Notes: generated by a model not told the origin, from the letters alone. A stretch of 64,000 bases of DNA from Sinorhizobium sojae CCBAU 05684 (GCF_002288525.1 NZ_CP023067.1:3017001-3081000), one strand, 5' to 3'. Shown: positions 28,178 through 36,830, numbered from the stretch's first letter. Translations and numbers: made by a program.

Positions 28178-28351
28178 GCCAAGAGCCCTCCCGGCTCACG
28201 GCGCGGCGCGCTCCAGACCTTAAGGCCCGATCGCTTTTCCGCACCGAATGTCTCCAACACATTCCGGCAGGGGCCGGAGCCTCATCGGCCCTGCACGTCG
28301 GACAAGCTTCGCGCTTATAGCCGAATGGGTCAATAATGCTGTTCCGTTGGG

Positions 28352-28370
28352 TGATAGAAAAAGCCTATCA
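28352..28370 (-). promoter_or_regulatory. candidate LysR-type operator for the fds operon
   Basis: Perfect inverted repeat TGATAG-N7-CTATCA. It matches the ATAG-N7-CTAT form bound by OxyR-like LysR proteins and contains a T-N11-A core. It overlaps the stop codon of the LysR gene and lies 175 bases upstream of the fdsG GTG. The LysR product is the obvious candidate ligand. Confidence 0.5.
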
Positions 28371-29261
28371 AGCTGCGTTGCGCTCGGCAAGGATGCGCGC
28401 CTCATGCAGCAGCGCCGACACCAAGGGCGTAAAGGGTTCGCGATAGGTGGCGACCAGTCCGACGGTATGCCGCACATCCGGCTCGACGATCGGAATCATC
28501 CGTATGTCCTCGTGAAAACCGAAGGATTTCGCGACGTTATAGGGCATGATGCTCGCCCAGCGGCCGGTGCGGACATGGGAGAAAAGCACGATCATCGAAT
28601 TGGACTCGAGCGTCGGGCTGGCGACGGCTCCCGCCTCGGCGAAGTGCTGATTGATGATCCGCCGGTTCTGCATGTCGGCAGTCAACAGACAAAGCCGAAT
28701 GTTGCTAACTTCTTTCCATGTCACGCTTTCGCGATCCGCAAGCGGCGCCCCGGCGGCCGTCACCAGATGATATTGCTCCATCTGCAGCGGCACGCTGGTG
28801 ACGCGACCGAGCGGCTCGTTTTCCAGGTAAGTCAACCCCGCATCGATCTCGAGATTCTCCAAAAGCGCCAGGATCTGCAGCGACGTCGTCGAGAGAACCG
28901 AGAAAGTCACGTCCGGGTGCTTCTCCTGAAAGGGAGCCGTGATCATCGGCACCATTGCAAGGGTCGTCGGGATCGCCGCAAGCCGGATATGCCCGGACAA
29001 TCCCTTGCGCGCCGCCCGCATCTCCTCGCGCATGGTGCGGGTGTCGCCGACGATCCGTCTCGCCCATTCGAGCACCCGCTGGCCCTCGGGCGTCAGCCCC
29101 TGAAAGCGCGAGCCGCGATTGACAAGCATCACGCCGAGCTGATCCTCGAGCTGCCGGATCGCCGCCGACAGCGTCGGCTGCGTCACGCCGCATTCCTCGG
29201 CCGCCCGACCGAAGTGCCGCTCGCGGGCGAGCGCGAGAAAGAATTCCAGCTTGTCGATCAT
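28368..29261 (-). CDS. LysR-family regulator, likely of the fds operon
   Basis: 297 residues. An N-terminal winged helix (MIDKLEFFLALARERHFGRAAEE, CGVTQPTLSAAIRQLEDQLG) precedes a LysR substrate-binding domain from about residue 92. It lies directly upstream of fdsG in the same orientation. LysR-type FdsR proteins activate fds operons in Cupriavidus, where formate is the signal. Function here is inferred from position. GAGGGG lies upstream of the ATG. Confidence 0.92.
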   Translation of the reverse strand: MIDKLEFFLALARERHFGRAAEECGVTQPTLSAAIRQLEDQLGVMLVNRGSRFQGLTPEGQRVLEWARRIVGDTRTMREEMRAARKGLSGHIRLAAIPTTLAMVPMITAPFQEKHPDVTFSVLSTTSLQILALLENLEIDAGLTYLENEPLGRVTSVPLQMEQYHLVTAAGAPLADRESVTWKEVSNIRLCLLTADMQNRRIINQHFAEAGAVASPTLESNSMIVLFSHVRTGRWASIMPYNVAKSFGFHEDIRMIPIVEPDVRHTVGLVATYREPFTPLVSALLHEARILAERNAA

Positions 29262-29324
29262 GTTTCAGCCCCTCAGGACGAATTCGTGTCGCCCCCTCAC
29301 TCTAACACTCGCCTGACGCGGAGA

Positions 29325-29480
29325 TTTCGCCCCTCACCCTGGCCCTCTCCCCGCAGGCCGGGAGAGGGATTGAAGCGCCGCAGCCAACCTCCTTATCCCC
29401 GCCTGCGGGGAGAAGGTGCCAGCATCCCCGCCTGCGGGGAGAAGGTGCCAGCGGGCGGATGAGGGGCAGAAGCAGCACAG
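29325..29480. repeat. RIME-like element with internal 29-base tandem duplication
   Basis: Contains hairpin CCCTCTCCC...GGGAGAGGG (29343-29368). Two identical 29-base units follow at 29395-29423 and 29424-29452, each with the hairpin CCCCGC-CT-GCGGGG. The block lies between the SDR and LysR genes, both on the minus strand. Confidence 0.7.
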
Positions 29481-29500
29481 AGTTTCCGGTGGCAGCCGCC

Positions 29501-30271
29501 CTAGCAGATCAGCTGACCGCCGTTTACTTCCAGCACCTGGCCGGTGATATAGCCCGAAAGCGCATGCGAGGCGAGGAAGAGATAGGCAGGCGCGCAATCG
29601 TCGGCTGTCCCGAGCCGCCCGAGCGGAATCGATTTCCGTGTCGCCTCCAGCTTTTCCGGCGTGGAATAGCGCTGATGGAAATCGGTGGCGATCGTGCCGG
29701 GCGAAACGCAATTGACCCGGATTCCTTCCGGCGCCAGTTCGCGCGCCAGCGCCTTCGAATAGGTGGCGACGAAGGCCTTGGTGGCAGAATAGATCGACGA
29801 ACCGGCACTGCCACCCGTGCGCGCAGAGATCGACACGGTGTTGACGATCGCCGGATGCGGACCCTTGCGCAACAGCGGCAGCATGGTGCGCGTCATCTCG
29901 ACGACCGAGGTCTGGTTGAGCTGAAGGATGGTGCGGTATTCCTTGTCGGTGAGTTCCGCGGCCGGGAAGCGACCGACCATCGTGCCGGCATTGTTGACAA
30001 GCACATCGAGACTGTCGAAGCGGCTCCGCACCTCGTCCGCAAGACCATCCACGCTGCCGGCTTCGAGAAAATCCGCCTCATGGAGAAAGGCCCTGCCCTC
30101 GCTCGTCGCGAGATCGAGGAAATCGGGACGGTCGCGGGGCATCGCCCGCCCCATGTGAACGACCACTCTTGCGCCGCAATCGAGGAACTGCCGTGCAACC
30201 TCGAGACCGATGCCGCGCCCGCCACCGGTCACCACCACATTCATGCCCCTGAATAAGGCCGGATGATACAT
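29501..30271 (-). CDS. short-chain dehydrogenase/reductase
   Basis: 256 residues, classical SDR: cofactor motif TGGGRGIG, NNAG at about residue 93, catalytic Ser in NTVSISAR, YSATK as the Tyr-Lys pair, and the C-terminal GQVLEVNGGQ. An oxidoreductase using NAD(P)(H); substrate unknown. It is divergent from glpR, so its promoter shares the region with the glp operators; whether it belongs to the glycerol regulon is untested. An alternative start lies further in at MNVVVTGGG (30244). Confidence 0.88.
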   Translation of the reverse strand: MYHPALFRGMNVVVTGGGRGIGLEVARQFLDCGARVVVHMGRAMPRDRPDFLDLATSEGRAFLHEADFLEAGSVDGLADEVRSRFDSLDVLVNNAGTMVGRFPAAELTDKEYRTILQLNQTSVVEMTRTMLPLLRKGPHPAIVNTVSISARTGGSAGSSIYSATKAFVATYSKALARELAPEGIRVNCVSPGTIATDFHQRYSTPEKLEATRKSIPLGRLGTADDCAPAYLFLASHALSGYITGQVLEVNGGQLIC

Positions 30272-30365
30272 TGTCTCGCATCCCTTCCCATAGCAGGCGA
30301 GGCTGGCGCATCGCGTGACGGATTGCAACGGCTACATCGGTGCCCATGTCGAGCGAAAGTGGACT

Positions 30366-30433
30366 CTGCGCAATTGCGCCGATTCTGAAATTGCGCAGTT
30401 TTCGTTTTTGCATATTATGAAAGCAAACGAAAA
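30366..30433 (+). promoter_or_regulatory. glpR promoter region with two adjacent inverted repeats
   Basis: IR1 is CTGCGCAATT-N13-AATTGCGCAG (30366-30398). IR2 follows at once: TTTTCGTTT-N17-AAACGAAAA (30399-30433). A possible -10, TATTAT (30413-30418), lies between the arms of IR2 with TTGCGC 16 bases upstream, so a bound repressor would cover the promoter. TTTCGTTT-type half sites fit DeoR-family GlpR, suggesting autoregulation. Confidence 0.55.
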
Positions 30434-30448
30434 CAGAGGGAGCGAAAC

Positions 30449-31213
30449 ATGTATCTCACCGGAAGGCAGGAGGAAATCCTTGCGCTCGCCAAGACCGAAG
30501 GCCGGGTGCTCGTCGAGGAACTCGCCCAGCGCTTTTCGGTGACGCCGCAGACGATCCGCAAGGATCTGAACGACCTCTGCGACGCACGCGTCCTCAATCG
30601 CATTCATGGCGGCGCCATCTTCCCGAGCGGCAAGGAGAACGTGAAATACGATGCCCGGCGCCAGATTGCCGCTGCGGAGAAGCAGGCGATCGGCCGCGCG
30701 GCAGCGGCCCTGATCCCCGATAGCGCCTCGCTCTTCATTAATATCGGCACCACCACGGAGGCGGTCGGCGAGGCGCTGCTCGACCACAAGGAACTGATGG
30801 TCATCACCAATAACATCAATGTTGCAAACCGGTTGCGGATATATCCGTCGATCGAGGTGGTGATCGCCGGCGGCGTCGTGCGCGGTTCGGACGGCGGTAT
30901 CGTCGGCGAGGCGGCCGTCGATTTCATCCGGCAGTTCAAGGTGGATTTCGCCGTGATCGGCGCCTCGGCAATCGACAACGATGGCGCGCTTCTCGATTTC
31001 GATTATCGCGAAGTGAAGGTGGCGCAGGCGATCATCGCCAATGCACGGCACGTTATCCTGGTCTCGGACTCGACCAAATTCGAACGCACCGCACCGGTTA
31101 GAATCGGCCATATCTCCCAAGTCAAGACCTTCATCACCGACCGCTGTTTCCTTGAAAATGTTCGAAAAATTTGCGCCGAACAAGGTGTGAGACTGATCGA
31201 GACCGAGGCGTGA
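30449..31213 (+). CDS. glpR: DeoR-family glycerol regulon repressor GlpR
   Basis: 254 residues: N-terminal DeoR winged helix (MYLTGRQEEILALAKTEGRVLVEELAQRF, then SVTPQTIRKDLNDL) and a DeoR C-terminal sugar-phosphate domain with NIGTTTEAV, TNNINVANRL and the GGVVRGSDGGIVG effector loop. In this family glycerol 3-phosphate is the usual inducer. It leads the glp cluster, and TTTCG-type operators flank it on both sides. GAGGGAGCGAAAC precedes the ATG. Confidence 0.93.
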   Translation: MYLTGRQEEILALAKTEGRVLVEELAQRFSVTPQTIRKDLNDLCDARVLNRIHGGAIFPSGKENVKYDARRQIAAAEKQAIGRAAAALIPDSASLFINIGTTTEAVGEALLDHKELMVITNNINVANRLRIYPSIEVVIAGGVVRGSDGGIVGEAAVDFIRQFKVDFAVIGASAIDNDGALLDFDYREVKVAQAIIANARHVILVSDSTKFERTAPVRIGHISQVKTFITDRCFLENVRKICAEQGVRLIETEA

Positions 31214-31223
31214 GCGCACACAG

Positions 31224-31301
31224 TTTCGCTTCCGCGAAGATTTCGCTGAACATTCGTTTGACATTCGAAATATTTTCGTTTTAACTACCATCACTTTCGC
31301 A
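31224..31301 (+). promoter_or_regulatory. helically phased TTCG repeats: GlpR operator upstream of glpD
   Basis: (A/T)TTCG occurs at 31224, 31241, 31252, 31263, 31274 and 31295. Four consecutive copies are spaced exactly 11 bases, close to one helical turn, and the last is 21 away. They overlap the predicted glpD promoter, as expected for a multimeric DeoR-type repressor. Confidence 0.55.
31258..31286 (+). promoter_or_regulatory. predicted glpD promoter
   Basis: TTGACA (31258-31263), 17 bases, TTAACT (31281-31286). The start of transcription would be about 54 bases before the GTG start of glpD. It lies within the TTCG operator array. Confidence 0.5.
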
Positions 31302-31346
31302 TCAGCACTCACTTTGTGCATCGCGAAAAGCGGAGGGGCAATCGCA

Positions 31347-32864
31347 GTGTCAGACCAGAAAGTCTTCGACGTCTTTGTCATAGGCGGCGGCATCAACGGA
31401 TGCGGCATCGCGCGTGATGCGGCCGGCCGGGGCTATTCCGTCGCGCTGGCCGAGATGAACGATTTCGCCTCCGGCACCTCGTCCGGCTCCACCAAGCTCA
31501 TCCATGGGGGCCTGCGCTATCTCGAATATTACGAGTTCCGCCTTGTGCGCGAGGCGCTGATGGAGCGCGAAGTGCTTTGGGCCATGGCGCCGCATGTCAT
31601 CTGGCCGATGCGATTCGTGCTGCCCTACCATAAGGGCGGACCGCGCCCGGCCTGGCTGATACGGCTGGGGCTGTTTCTCTATGACCATATCGGCGGCCGC
31701 AAGCTGCTGCCGGCAACGAGCACGCTGGACATGACCCGCGATCCCGCCGGCGAGCCGTTGAAGCGCCTCTTCACCAAGGCTTTCGAATATTCCGACGGCT
31801 GGGTGGACGACGCCCGCCTCGTGGTGCTCAACGCGCGTGACGCTGCCGACCGCGGCGCACGCATCATGGCGCGCACCCGCGTCGTCTCGGCCCGCCGCGA
31901 GGGAGGCGTCTGGGCTATCGAGGTCGAAAACGCAGTGACCGGCACCCGCGAAACGCTCCGCGCCCGCATGCTCGTCAATGCCACCGGCCCCTGGGTGGAC
32001 CGGGTGCTTAGCGACGCGCTGCACAAGAAGGACGTGCACAATGTCCGCCTCGTCCAGGGTAGCCATATCGTCGTGAAGAAGAAGTTTGACGACCCGCGCG
32101 CCTATTTCTTCCAGAATCCGGACGGGCGCATCATGTTCGCCATCCCTTACCAGGGCGATTTCACCCTGATCGGAACGACCGACCGGGACTTCGGCGGCAA
32201 TCCGGCGGAAGCGCGTATCAGCGATGCGGAGATCGACTATCTCTGCAAGGCTGCGAGCGAGTACTTCGCCGGCCCGGTGACCCGCGACGACATCGTCTGG
32301 AGCTATTCGGCCGTGCGCCCGCTCTATGATGACGGCGCGAGCAAGGCACAGGAAGCAACCCGCGACTATGTGCTGCGGCTCGAGGGCGAGCCCGGAGCGA
32401 CCCCGCTTCTCAACGTTTTCGGCGGCAAGCTCACGACCTATCGGCGGCTTGCCGAATCCGCGCTCGACAAGATCGGCGAGGCGATCGGCGTCAGGGGCGG
32501 GAAATGGACCGCCTCGTCGCACCTGCCGGGCGGCGACTTCCCTCCGACCGCCTACGAGGCGGAGGTGGAGAAGCTGAAACGACGCTACCCTTTTCTCACC
32601 GCGTCGCACGCTCGCCGGCTTGTCCGGCTTTATGGGACTTTCGCGGCGCGGCTCCTCGGCAAAGCGGCAAGCAGGGCCGACCTCGGCAAGCACTTCGGCG
32701 GCGATCTTTACGCGGTCGAGGTCGACTGGCTGATCGAACGGGAATGGGCGCGGCGCGCGGAGGACGTGCTGTGGCGCCGCACGAAGCTGGGATTGCAGCT
32801 CTCGCGGGCTGAAGCCGCGGAACTGGAGGATTACATGCGCGGCGCCGTCAACGCCGCCGCCTAG
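31347..32864 (+). CDS. glpD: aerobic glycerol-3-phosphate dehydrogenase
   Basis: 505 residues. An FAD-linked, membrane-associated enzyme that oxidises glycerol 3-phosphate to dihydroxyacetone phosphate and passes electrons to ubiquinone. FAD-binding GGGINGCGIARDA near the start, SSGSTKLIHGGLRYLE, NATGPWVD and FGGKLTTYRRLAE are visible, with a C-terminal GlpD domain. The GTG at 31347 is chosen because GGAGGGG lies nine bases upstream; a TTG at 31314 lacks a site. It is followed 95 bases later by the transporter genes. Confidence 0.95.
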   Translation: MSDQKVFDVFVIGGGINGCGIARDAAGRGYSVALAEMNDFASGTSSGSTKLIHGGLRYLEYYEFRLVREALMEREVLWAMAPHVIWPMRFVLPYHKGGPRPAWLIRLGLFLYDHIGGRKLLPATSTLDMTRDPAGEPLKRLFTKAFEYSDGWVDDARLVVLNARDAADRGARIMARTRVVSARREGGVWAIEVENAVTGTRETLRARMLVNATGPWVDRVLSDALHKKDVHNVRLVQGSHIVVKKKFDDPRAYFFQNPDGRIMFAIPYQGDFTLIGTTDRDFGGNPAEARISDAEIDYLCKAASEYFAGPVTRDDIVWSYSAVRPLYDDGASKAQEATRDYVLRLEGEPGATPLLNVFGGKLTTYRRLAESALDKIGEAIGVRGGKWTASSHLPGGDFPPTAYEAEVEKLKRRYPFLTASHARRLVRLYGTFAARLLGKAASRADLGKHFGGDLYAVEVDWLIEREWARRAEDVLWRRTKLGLQLSRAEAAELEDYMRGAVNAAA

Positions 32865-32959
32865 AGGAGAGTGGCGGGACGAAGCCCACAACTGCTTCCC
32901 CCATCCCGCCGATCCCGCAATTGAACTGCCGATGGCTGGGTGGAACACCGGAGAATTCA

Positions 32960-34030
32960 ATGCTTGAAATGAAGAACATATCCAAGGTCGTGGGCGGGGA
33001 GACGCATATCTACCCGACCAACCTTGCCTTGGAGAGGGGGTCGCTCAACGTGCTGCTCGGCCCGACGCTTTCCGGCAAGACCTCGCTGATGCGGCTGATG
33101 GCCGGTCTCGACAAGCCCGCCTCCGGTTCGCTCCATTTCGACGGCGCCGATGTCACCGGCCTGCCCGTGCAGAAGCGCTCGGTGGCAATGGTCTATCAGC
33201 AATTCATCAACTATCCGGCGATGACGGTCTACGACAACATTGCCTCGCCCATGCGGATCAAGGGCCTCGACAACGCCACCATCGACCGGGACGTGCGCAA
33301 GGCAGCCGAGCTCTTGAAGCTCACCCCCTATCTCGACCGCACGCCCCTCAACCTTTCCGGCGGCCAGCAGCAGCGCACAGCGCTTGCCCGCGCCATCGTC
33401 AAGAATGCGGATCTGGTGCTGCTCGACGAGCCGCTTGCCAATCTCGACTACAAGCTGCGCGAGGAGCTGCGGGAGGAATTGCCGAAGATCTTTGCCGCGT
33501 CCGGCGCAATCTTCGTCTATGCCACGACGGAGCCGTCGGAGGCGCTGCTGCTCGGCGGCAATACCGCCACCCTCAGCAAGGGCCGCATCACGCAGTTCGG
33601 CCGCACCATCGACGTCTATCGCCGCCCGGCCGACATAGTCACCGCCCGGACCTTCGCCGATCCGCCGCTGAACACGATCGACCTTGTCAAATCGGGGTTG
33701 CATTTCACGCTGGACGGTAAGCCGGTGCTTTCCGTTCCGCAGCATCTGGCGGCCGTTGCGGACGGGCCCTGCACGGTGGCTTTTCAGCCGCACCACATTT
33801 CCTTCAGGCGGCAGAACGGCAGCGGGGATTCGCTCACCGTCAAGACGGCGATATCGGAGATCGCCGGATCGGAGAGTTTCATTCACGTCGGCTTTGCCGA
33901 TGCTCGCTGGGTGATGTTGGCGCCGGGCGTCCACGATATCGAACCGGATGCGGACCTCGAGGTCTTCGTCGACACCCGCCATCTGATGGCCTTCGGGCCG
34001 GACGGCCGGGCGACCGGCGGCAGGGCCTGA
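32960..34030 (+). CDS. glpS: glycerol ABC transporter ATPase GlpS
   Basis: 356 residues, MalK-type ATPase with a C-terminal OB-fold (TOBE) region from about residue 230. Walker A is GPTLSGKT, signature LSGGQ is at 132-136, Walker B is LVLLDEP. The switch-loop histidine is replaced by threonine (T190 in VYATTEP). With GlpT it energises the rhizobial glycerol importer described for the glpSTPQUV system. The ATG at 32960 follows GGAGAATTCA. Confidence 0.92.
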   Translation: MLEMKNISKVVGGETHIYPTNLALERGSLNVLLGPTLSGKTSLMRLMAGLDKPASGSLHFDGADVTGLPVQKRSVAMVYQQFINYPAMTVYDNIASPMRIKGLDNATIDRDVRKAAELLKLTPYLDRTPLNLSGGQQQRTALARAIVKNADLVLLDEPLANLDYKLREELREELPKIFAASGAIFVYATTEPSEALLLGGNTATLSKGRITQFGRTIDVYRRPADIVTARTFADPPLNTIDLVKSGLHFTLDGKPVLSVPQHLAAVADGPCTVAFQPHHISFRRQNGSGDSLTVKTAISEIAGSESFIHVGFADARWVMLAPGVHDIEPDADLEVFVDTRHLMAFGPDGRATGGRA

Positions 34031-34044
34031 GCGGGGAGGGGACC

Positions 34045-35115
34045 ATGGCACGTATCAATCTCGAGCATATCCGTCACGCCTACGGAGCCAAGCCGAAATC
34101 GGAAGCCGACTATGCGCTGAAGGAAGTCCATCACGAATGGAACGACGGCGGCGCCTACGCGCTGCTCGGTCCTTCGGGCTGCGGCAAGACGACGCTGCTC
34201 AACATCATTTCCGGGCTCATCAACCCGTCGGAGGGCCGCATCCTTTTCGACGGCACAGATGTGACGCATCTCGCGACCCAGCACCGCAACATCGCGCAGG
34301 TGTTCCAGTTCCCGGTCATCTACGACACGATGACGGTCTACGACAATCTCGCCTTCCCGCTGCGCAACCGCCATGTGCCGGAGGCGGAGGTCGATCGCCG
34401 GGTCAAGGAGATCATCGAGATGATCGGCCTTGGCGGCTGGGCGAAGAAGACCGCGCGGGGGCTGACGGCCGATCAGAAGCAGAAAATCTCGCTCGGCCGG
34501 GGCCTCGTGCGCTCCGACGTCAGCGCCATTCTCTTCGACGAGCCGCTGACCGTCATCGATCCCGAAATGAAATGGGTGCTGCGCTCGCAGATCAAGCGGC
34601 TGCACAAACGCTTCGGCTTCACCATGGTCTACGTCACGCACGACCAGACCGAAGCGCTGACCTTCGCCGACAAGGTCGTTGTCATGTATGACGGACAGAT
34701 CGTCCAGATCGGTACGCCGGCCGAGCTCTTCGAACGGCCGAGCCACACCTTCGTCGGCTATTTCATCGGCTCGCCGGGCATGAACGTGCTGCCGGCCCAG
34801 ATCGATGGAGCCACGGCGGCGGTCGGCGGCGAAAGCATCGCCCTCGGCTTCCAGCCGAGGATCAAGGCCGGCGCCACCACCGAACTCGGCATCCGCCCGG
34901 AATTCATTTCGCTCGGCCGCGAAGGCATGCCCGTCGCGATCACCAAGGTCGAGGACATCGGCCGTCACAAGGTCGTGCGCGCCCACTTCGCCGACCGGCC
35001 GATCTCGATCATCGTCGACGAGGACGGCGAGATCCCCGCCGAGCCGCGCGTCACCTTCGATCAGAAGGCGATCAATATCTATGCCGATTCCTGGCGCGTC
35101 GGCGAGGAGGCCTGA
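34045..35115 (+). CDS. glpT: glycerol ABC transporter ATPase GlpT
   Basis: 356 residues, partner ATPase of GlpS. Walker A GPSGCGKTT and Walker B AILFDEP are intact, and the switch histidine is H199 in VYVTHDQTEA. The ABC signature is degenerate: LTADQ at 140-144 in place of LSGGQ. A TOBE domain follows (GIRPEFISLG). It starts 14 bases after glpS with GGGGAGGGGACC before the ATG. This is not the GlpT glycerol-3-phosphate antiporter of enteric bacteria, which shares only the name. Confidence 0.92.
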   Translation: MARINLEHIRHAYGAKPKSEADYALKEVHHEWNDGGAYALLGPSGCGKTTLLNIISGLINPSEGRILFDGTDVTHLATQHRNIAQVFQFPVIYDTMTVYDNLAFPLRNRHVPEAEVDRRVKEIIEMIGLGGWAKKTARGLTADQKQKISLGRGLVRSDVSAILFDEPLTVIDPEMKWVLRSQIKRLHKRFGFTMVYVTHDQTEALTFADKVVVMYDGQIVQIGTPAELFERPSHTFVGYFIGSPGMNVLPAQIDGATAAVGGESIALGFQPRIKAGATTELGIRPEFISLGREGMPVAITKVEDIGRHKVVRAHFADRPISIIVDEDGEIPAEPRVTFDQKAINIYADSWRVGEEA

Positions 35116-35116
35116 C

Positions 35117-35983
35117 ATGGAAAAGACCTGGAACAACAAGGCCTGGTTCATGGTCCTGCCGGTGCTGGTGCTCGTCGCCTTTTCGGCGGTGATCCCGCTG
35201 ATGACCGTGGTCAACTATTCCGTGCAGGATACATTCGGCAACAACGAGTTCTTCTGGGCTGGCACCGACTGGTTCCAGGACGTGCTCGAATCCGGCCGCT
35301 TCTGGGACGCCCTCACCCGCAACCTCATATTCTCGGCGATCATCCTTGCGATCGAAATCCCGCTTGGTATCGTCATAGCGCTCAACATGCCGAAAAAGGG
35401 CATCGGCGTGCCGATCTGCCTTGTCTTGATGGCGCTGCCGCTGCTCATTCCGTGGAACGTCGTCGGCACCATCTGGCAGGTCTTCGGCCGCGTCGATATC
35501 GGCCTGCTCGGACGCACGCTCGCCTCGCTCGGCATCAATTACAACTATGTGCAGAACCCGGTCGATGCCTGGGTGACGCTGATCGTCATGGATGTCTGGC
35601 ACTGGACGAGCCTCGTCGTGCTGCTCTGCTATGCCGGCCTCGTCTCGATCCCGGACGCCTATTACCAGGCCGCCAAGATCGACGGCGCATCACGCTGGTC
35701 CGTGTTCCGCTATATCCAGCTTCCGAAGATGAAGCGGGTGCTTTTGATCGCCTTCCTGCTGCGCTTCATGGATAGCTTCATGATCTATACGGAACCCTTC
35801 GTCGTCACCGGCGGCGGTCCCGGCAACTCGACGACCTTCTTGTCGATCGATCTCGTCAAAATGGCGATCGGCCAGTTCGACCTCGGCCCGGCCGCGGCCC
35901 TTTCGATCATCTACTTCCTCATCATCCTGCTGCTCTCGTGGATCTTCTACACGGTGATGACCACGAGCGACGCAAAGGGCTGA
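35117..35983 (+). CDS. glpP: glycerol ABC transporter permease GlpP
   Basis: 288 residues, six predicted membrane helices, with the permease EAA-type loop at YYQAAKIDGASRWSVFRYIQLP (about residues 180-201) that docks on the ATPases. Family: binding-protein-dependent sugar permeases of the MalF type. It starts one base after the glpT stop (TGACATG). Confidence 0.93.
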   Translation: MEKTWNNKAWFMVLPVLVLVAFSAVIPLMTVVNYSVQDTFGNNEFFWAGTDWFQDVLESGRFWDALTRNLIFSAIILAIEIPLGIVIALNMPKKGIGVPICLVLMALPLLIPWNVVGTIWQVFGRVDIGLLGRTLASLGINYNYVQNPVDAWVTLIVMDVWHWTSLVVLLCYAGLVSIPDAYYQAAKIDGASRWSVFRYIQLPKMKRVLLIAFLLRFMDSFMIYTEPFVVTGGGPGNSTTFLSIDLVKMAIGQFDLGPAAALSIIYFLIILLLSWIFYTVMTTSDAKG

Positions 35984-36005
35984 GCGAAGGAGGGAGGAGA
36001 AAACC

Positions 36006-36830
36006 ATGATCACTACCAAGCAACCGCTGTCGCAGCGCCTCTCCTGGCTGGTGCCGACGCTCTACATCGTCTTCCTGCTGCTGCCGATCTACTGGCTCGT
36101 CAATATGAGCTTCAAAGAAACGAGCGAGATCCTGAGCACGTTCTCGCTTTGGCCGCAGAACCCCACGCTCCGCAACTACACGGTGATCTTCACCGACCCA
36201 TCCTGGTACAACGGTTACATCAACTCGATCACATATGTGGTCCTGAACACCATCATCTCGGTGTCCGTGGCACTACCGGCGGCCTATGCCTTCTCGCGCT
36301 ATCGTTTCCTCGGCGACAAGCACCTGTTCTTCTGGCTCTTGACCAACCGGATGGCGCCGCCCGCGGTTTTCGCCCTGCCCTTCTTCCAGCTCTATTCCGC
36401 CTTCGGCCTGATCGACACCCACATCGCGGTCGCGATCGCGCACTGCCTGTTCAACGTGCCGCTCGCCGTCTGGATCCTGGAAGGCTTCATGTCCGGCGTG
36501 CCGAAGGAGATCGACGAGACCGCCTATATCGACGGCTATTCCTTCCCGCGCTTCTTCGCGAAGATCTTCGTGCCGCTGATCGCCTCGGGCATCGGGGTCG
36601 CCGCCTTCTTCTGCTTCATGTTCTCGTGGGTCGAACTCCTGATCGCCCGTACGCTGACGACGACCGACGCCAAGCCGATCGCCGCGACGATGACGCGCAC
36701 GGTCTCGGCCTCCGGCCTCGACTGGGGCGTGCTCGCCGCCGCCGGCGTGCTGACGATCATTCCCGGCGCGCTCGTGATCTATTTCGTCCGCAACTACATC
36801 GCCAAGGGCTTTGCCCTGGGGAGGGTCTGA
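36006..36830 (+). CDS. glpQ: glycerol ABC transporter permease GlpQ
   Basis: 274 residues, MalG-type permease with six predicted helices and the EAA loop EIDETAYIDGYSFPRFFAKIFVPL (about 164-187). GGAGGGAGGAG lies upstream of the ATG. Its stop overlaps the glpU start by one base. It is unrelated to the GlpQ glycerophosphodiesterase of E. coli. Confidence 0.93.
   Translation: MITTKQPLSQRLSWLVPTLYIVFLLLPIYWLVNMSFKETSEILSTFSLWPQNPTLRNYTVIFTDPSWYNGYINSITYVVLNTIISVSVALPAAYAFSRYRFLGDKHLFFWLLTNRMAPPAVFALPFFQLYSAFGLIDTHIAVAIAHCLFNVPLAVWILEGFMSGVPKEIDETAYIDGYSFPRFFAKIFVPLIASGIGVAAFFCFMFSWVELLIARTLTTTDAKPIAATMTRTVSASGLDWGVLAAAGVLTIIPGALVIYFVRNYIAKGFALGRV

Noticed and set aside
28300..28340. TTGACC ... 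TATAAG as the fds promoter on the minus strand
   Set aside because: The two hexamers are only eight bases apart, too close for a sigma-70 promoter.
29395..29452. Two 29-base repeats of CRISPR-repeat length
   Set aside because: The units are directly adjacent with no spacer, and each is part of a RIME-like hairpin; no cas genes are present.
34045..35115. GlpT as the glycerol-3-phosphate antiporter and GlpQ as a phosphodiesterase
   Set aside because: The sequences are an ABC ATPase and an ABC permease; only the rhizobial gene names coincide with the enteric ones.
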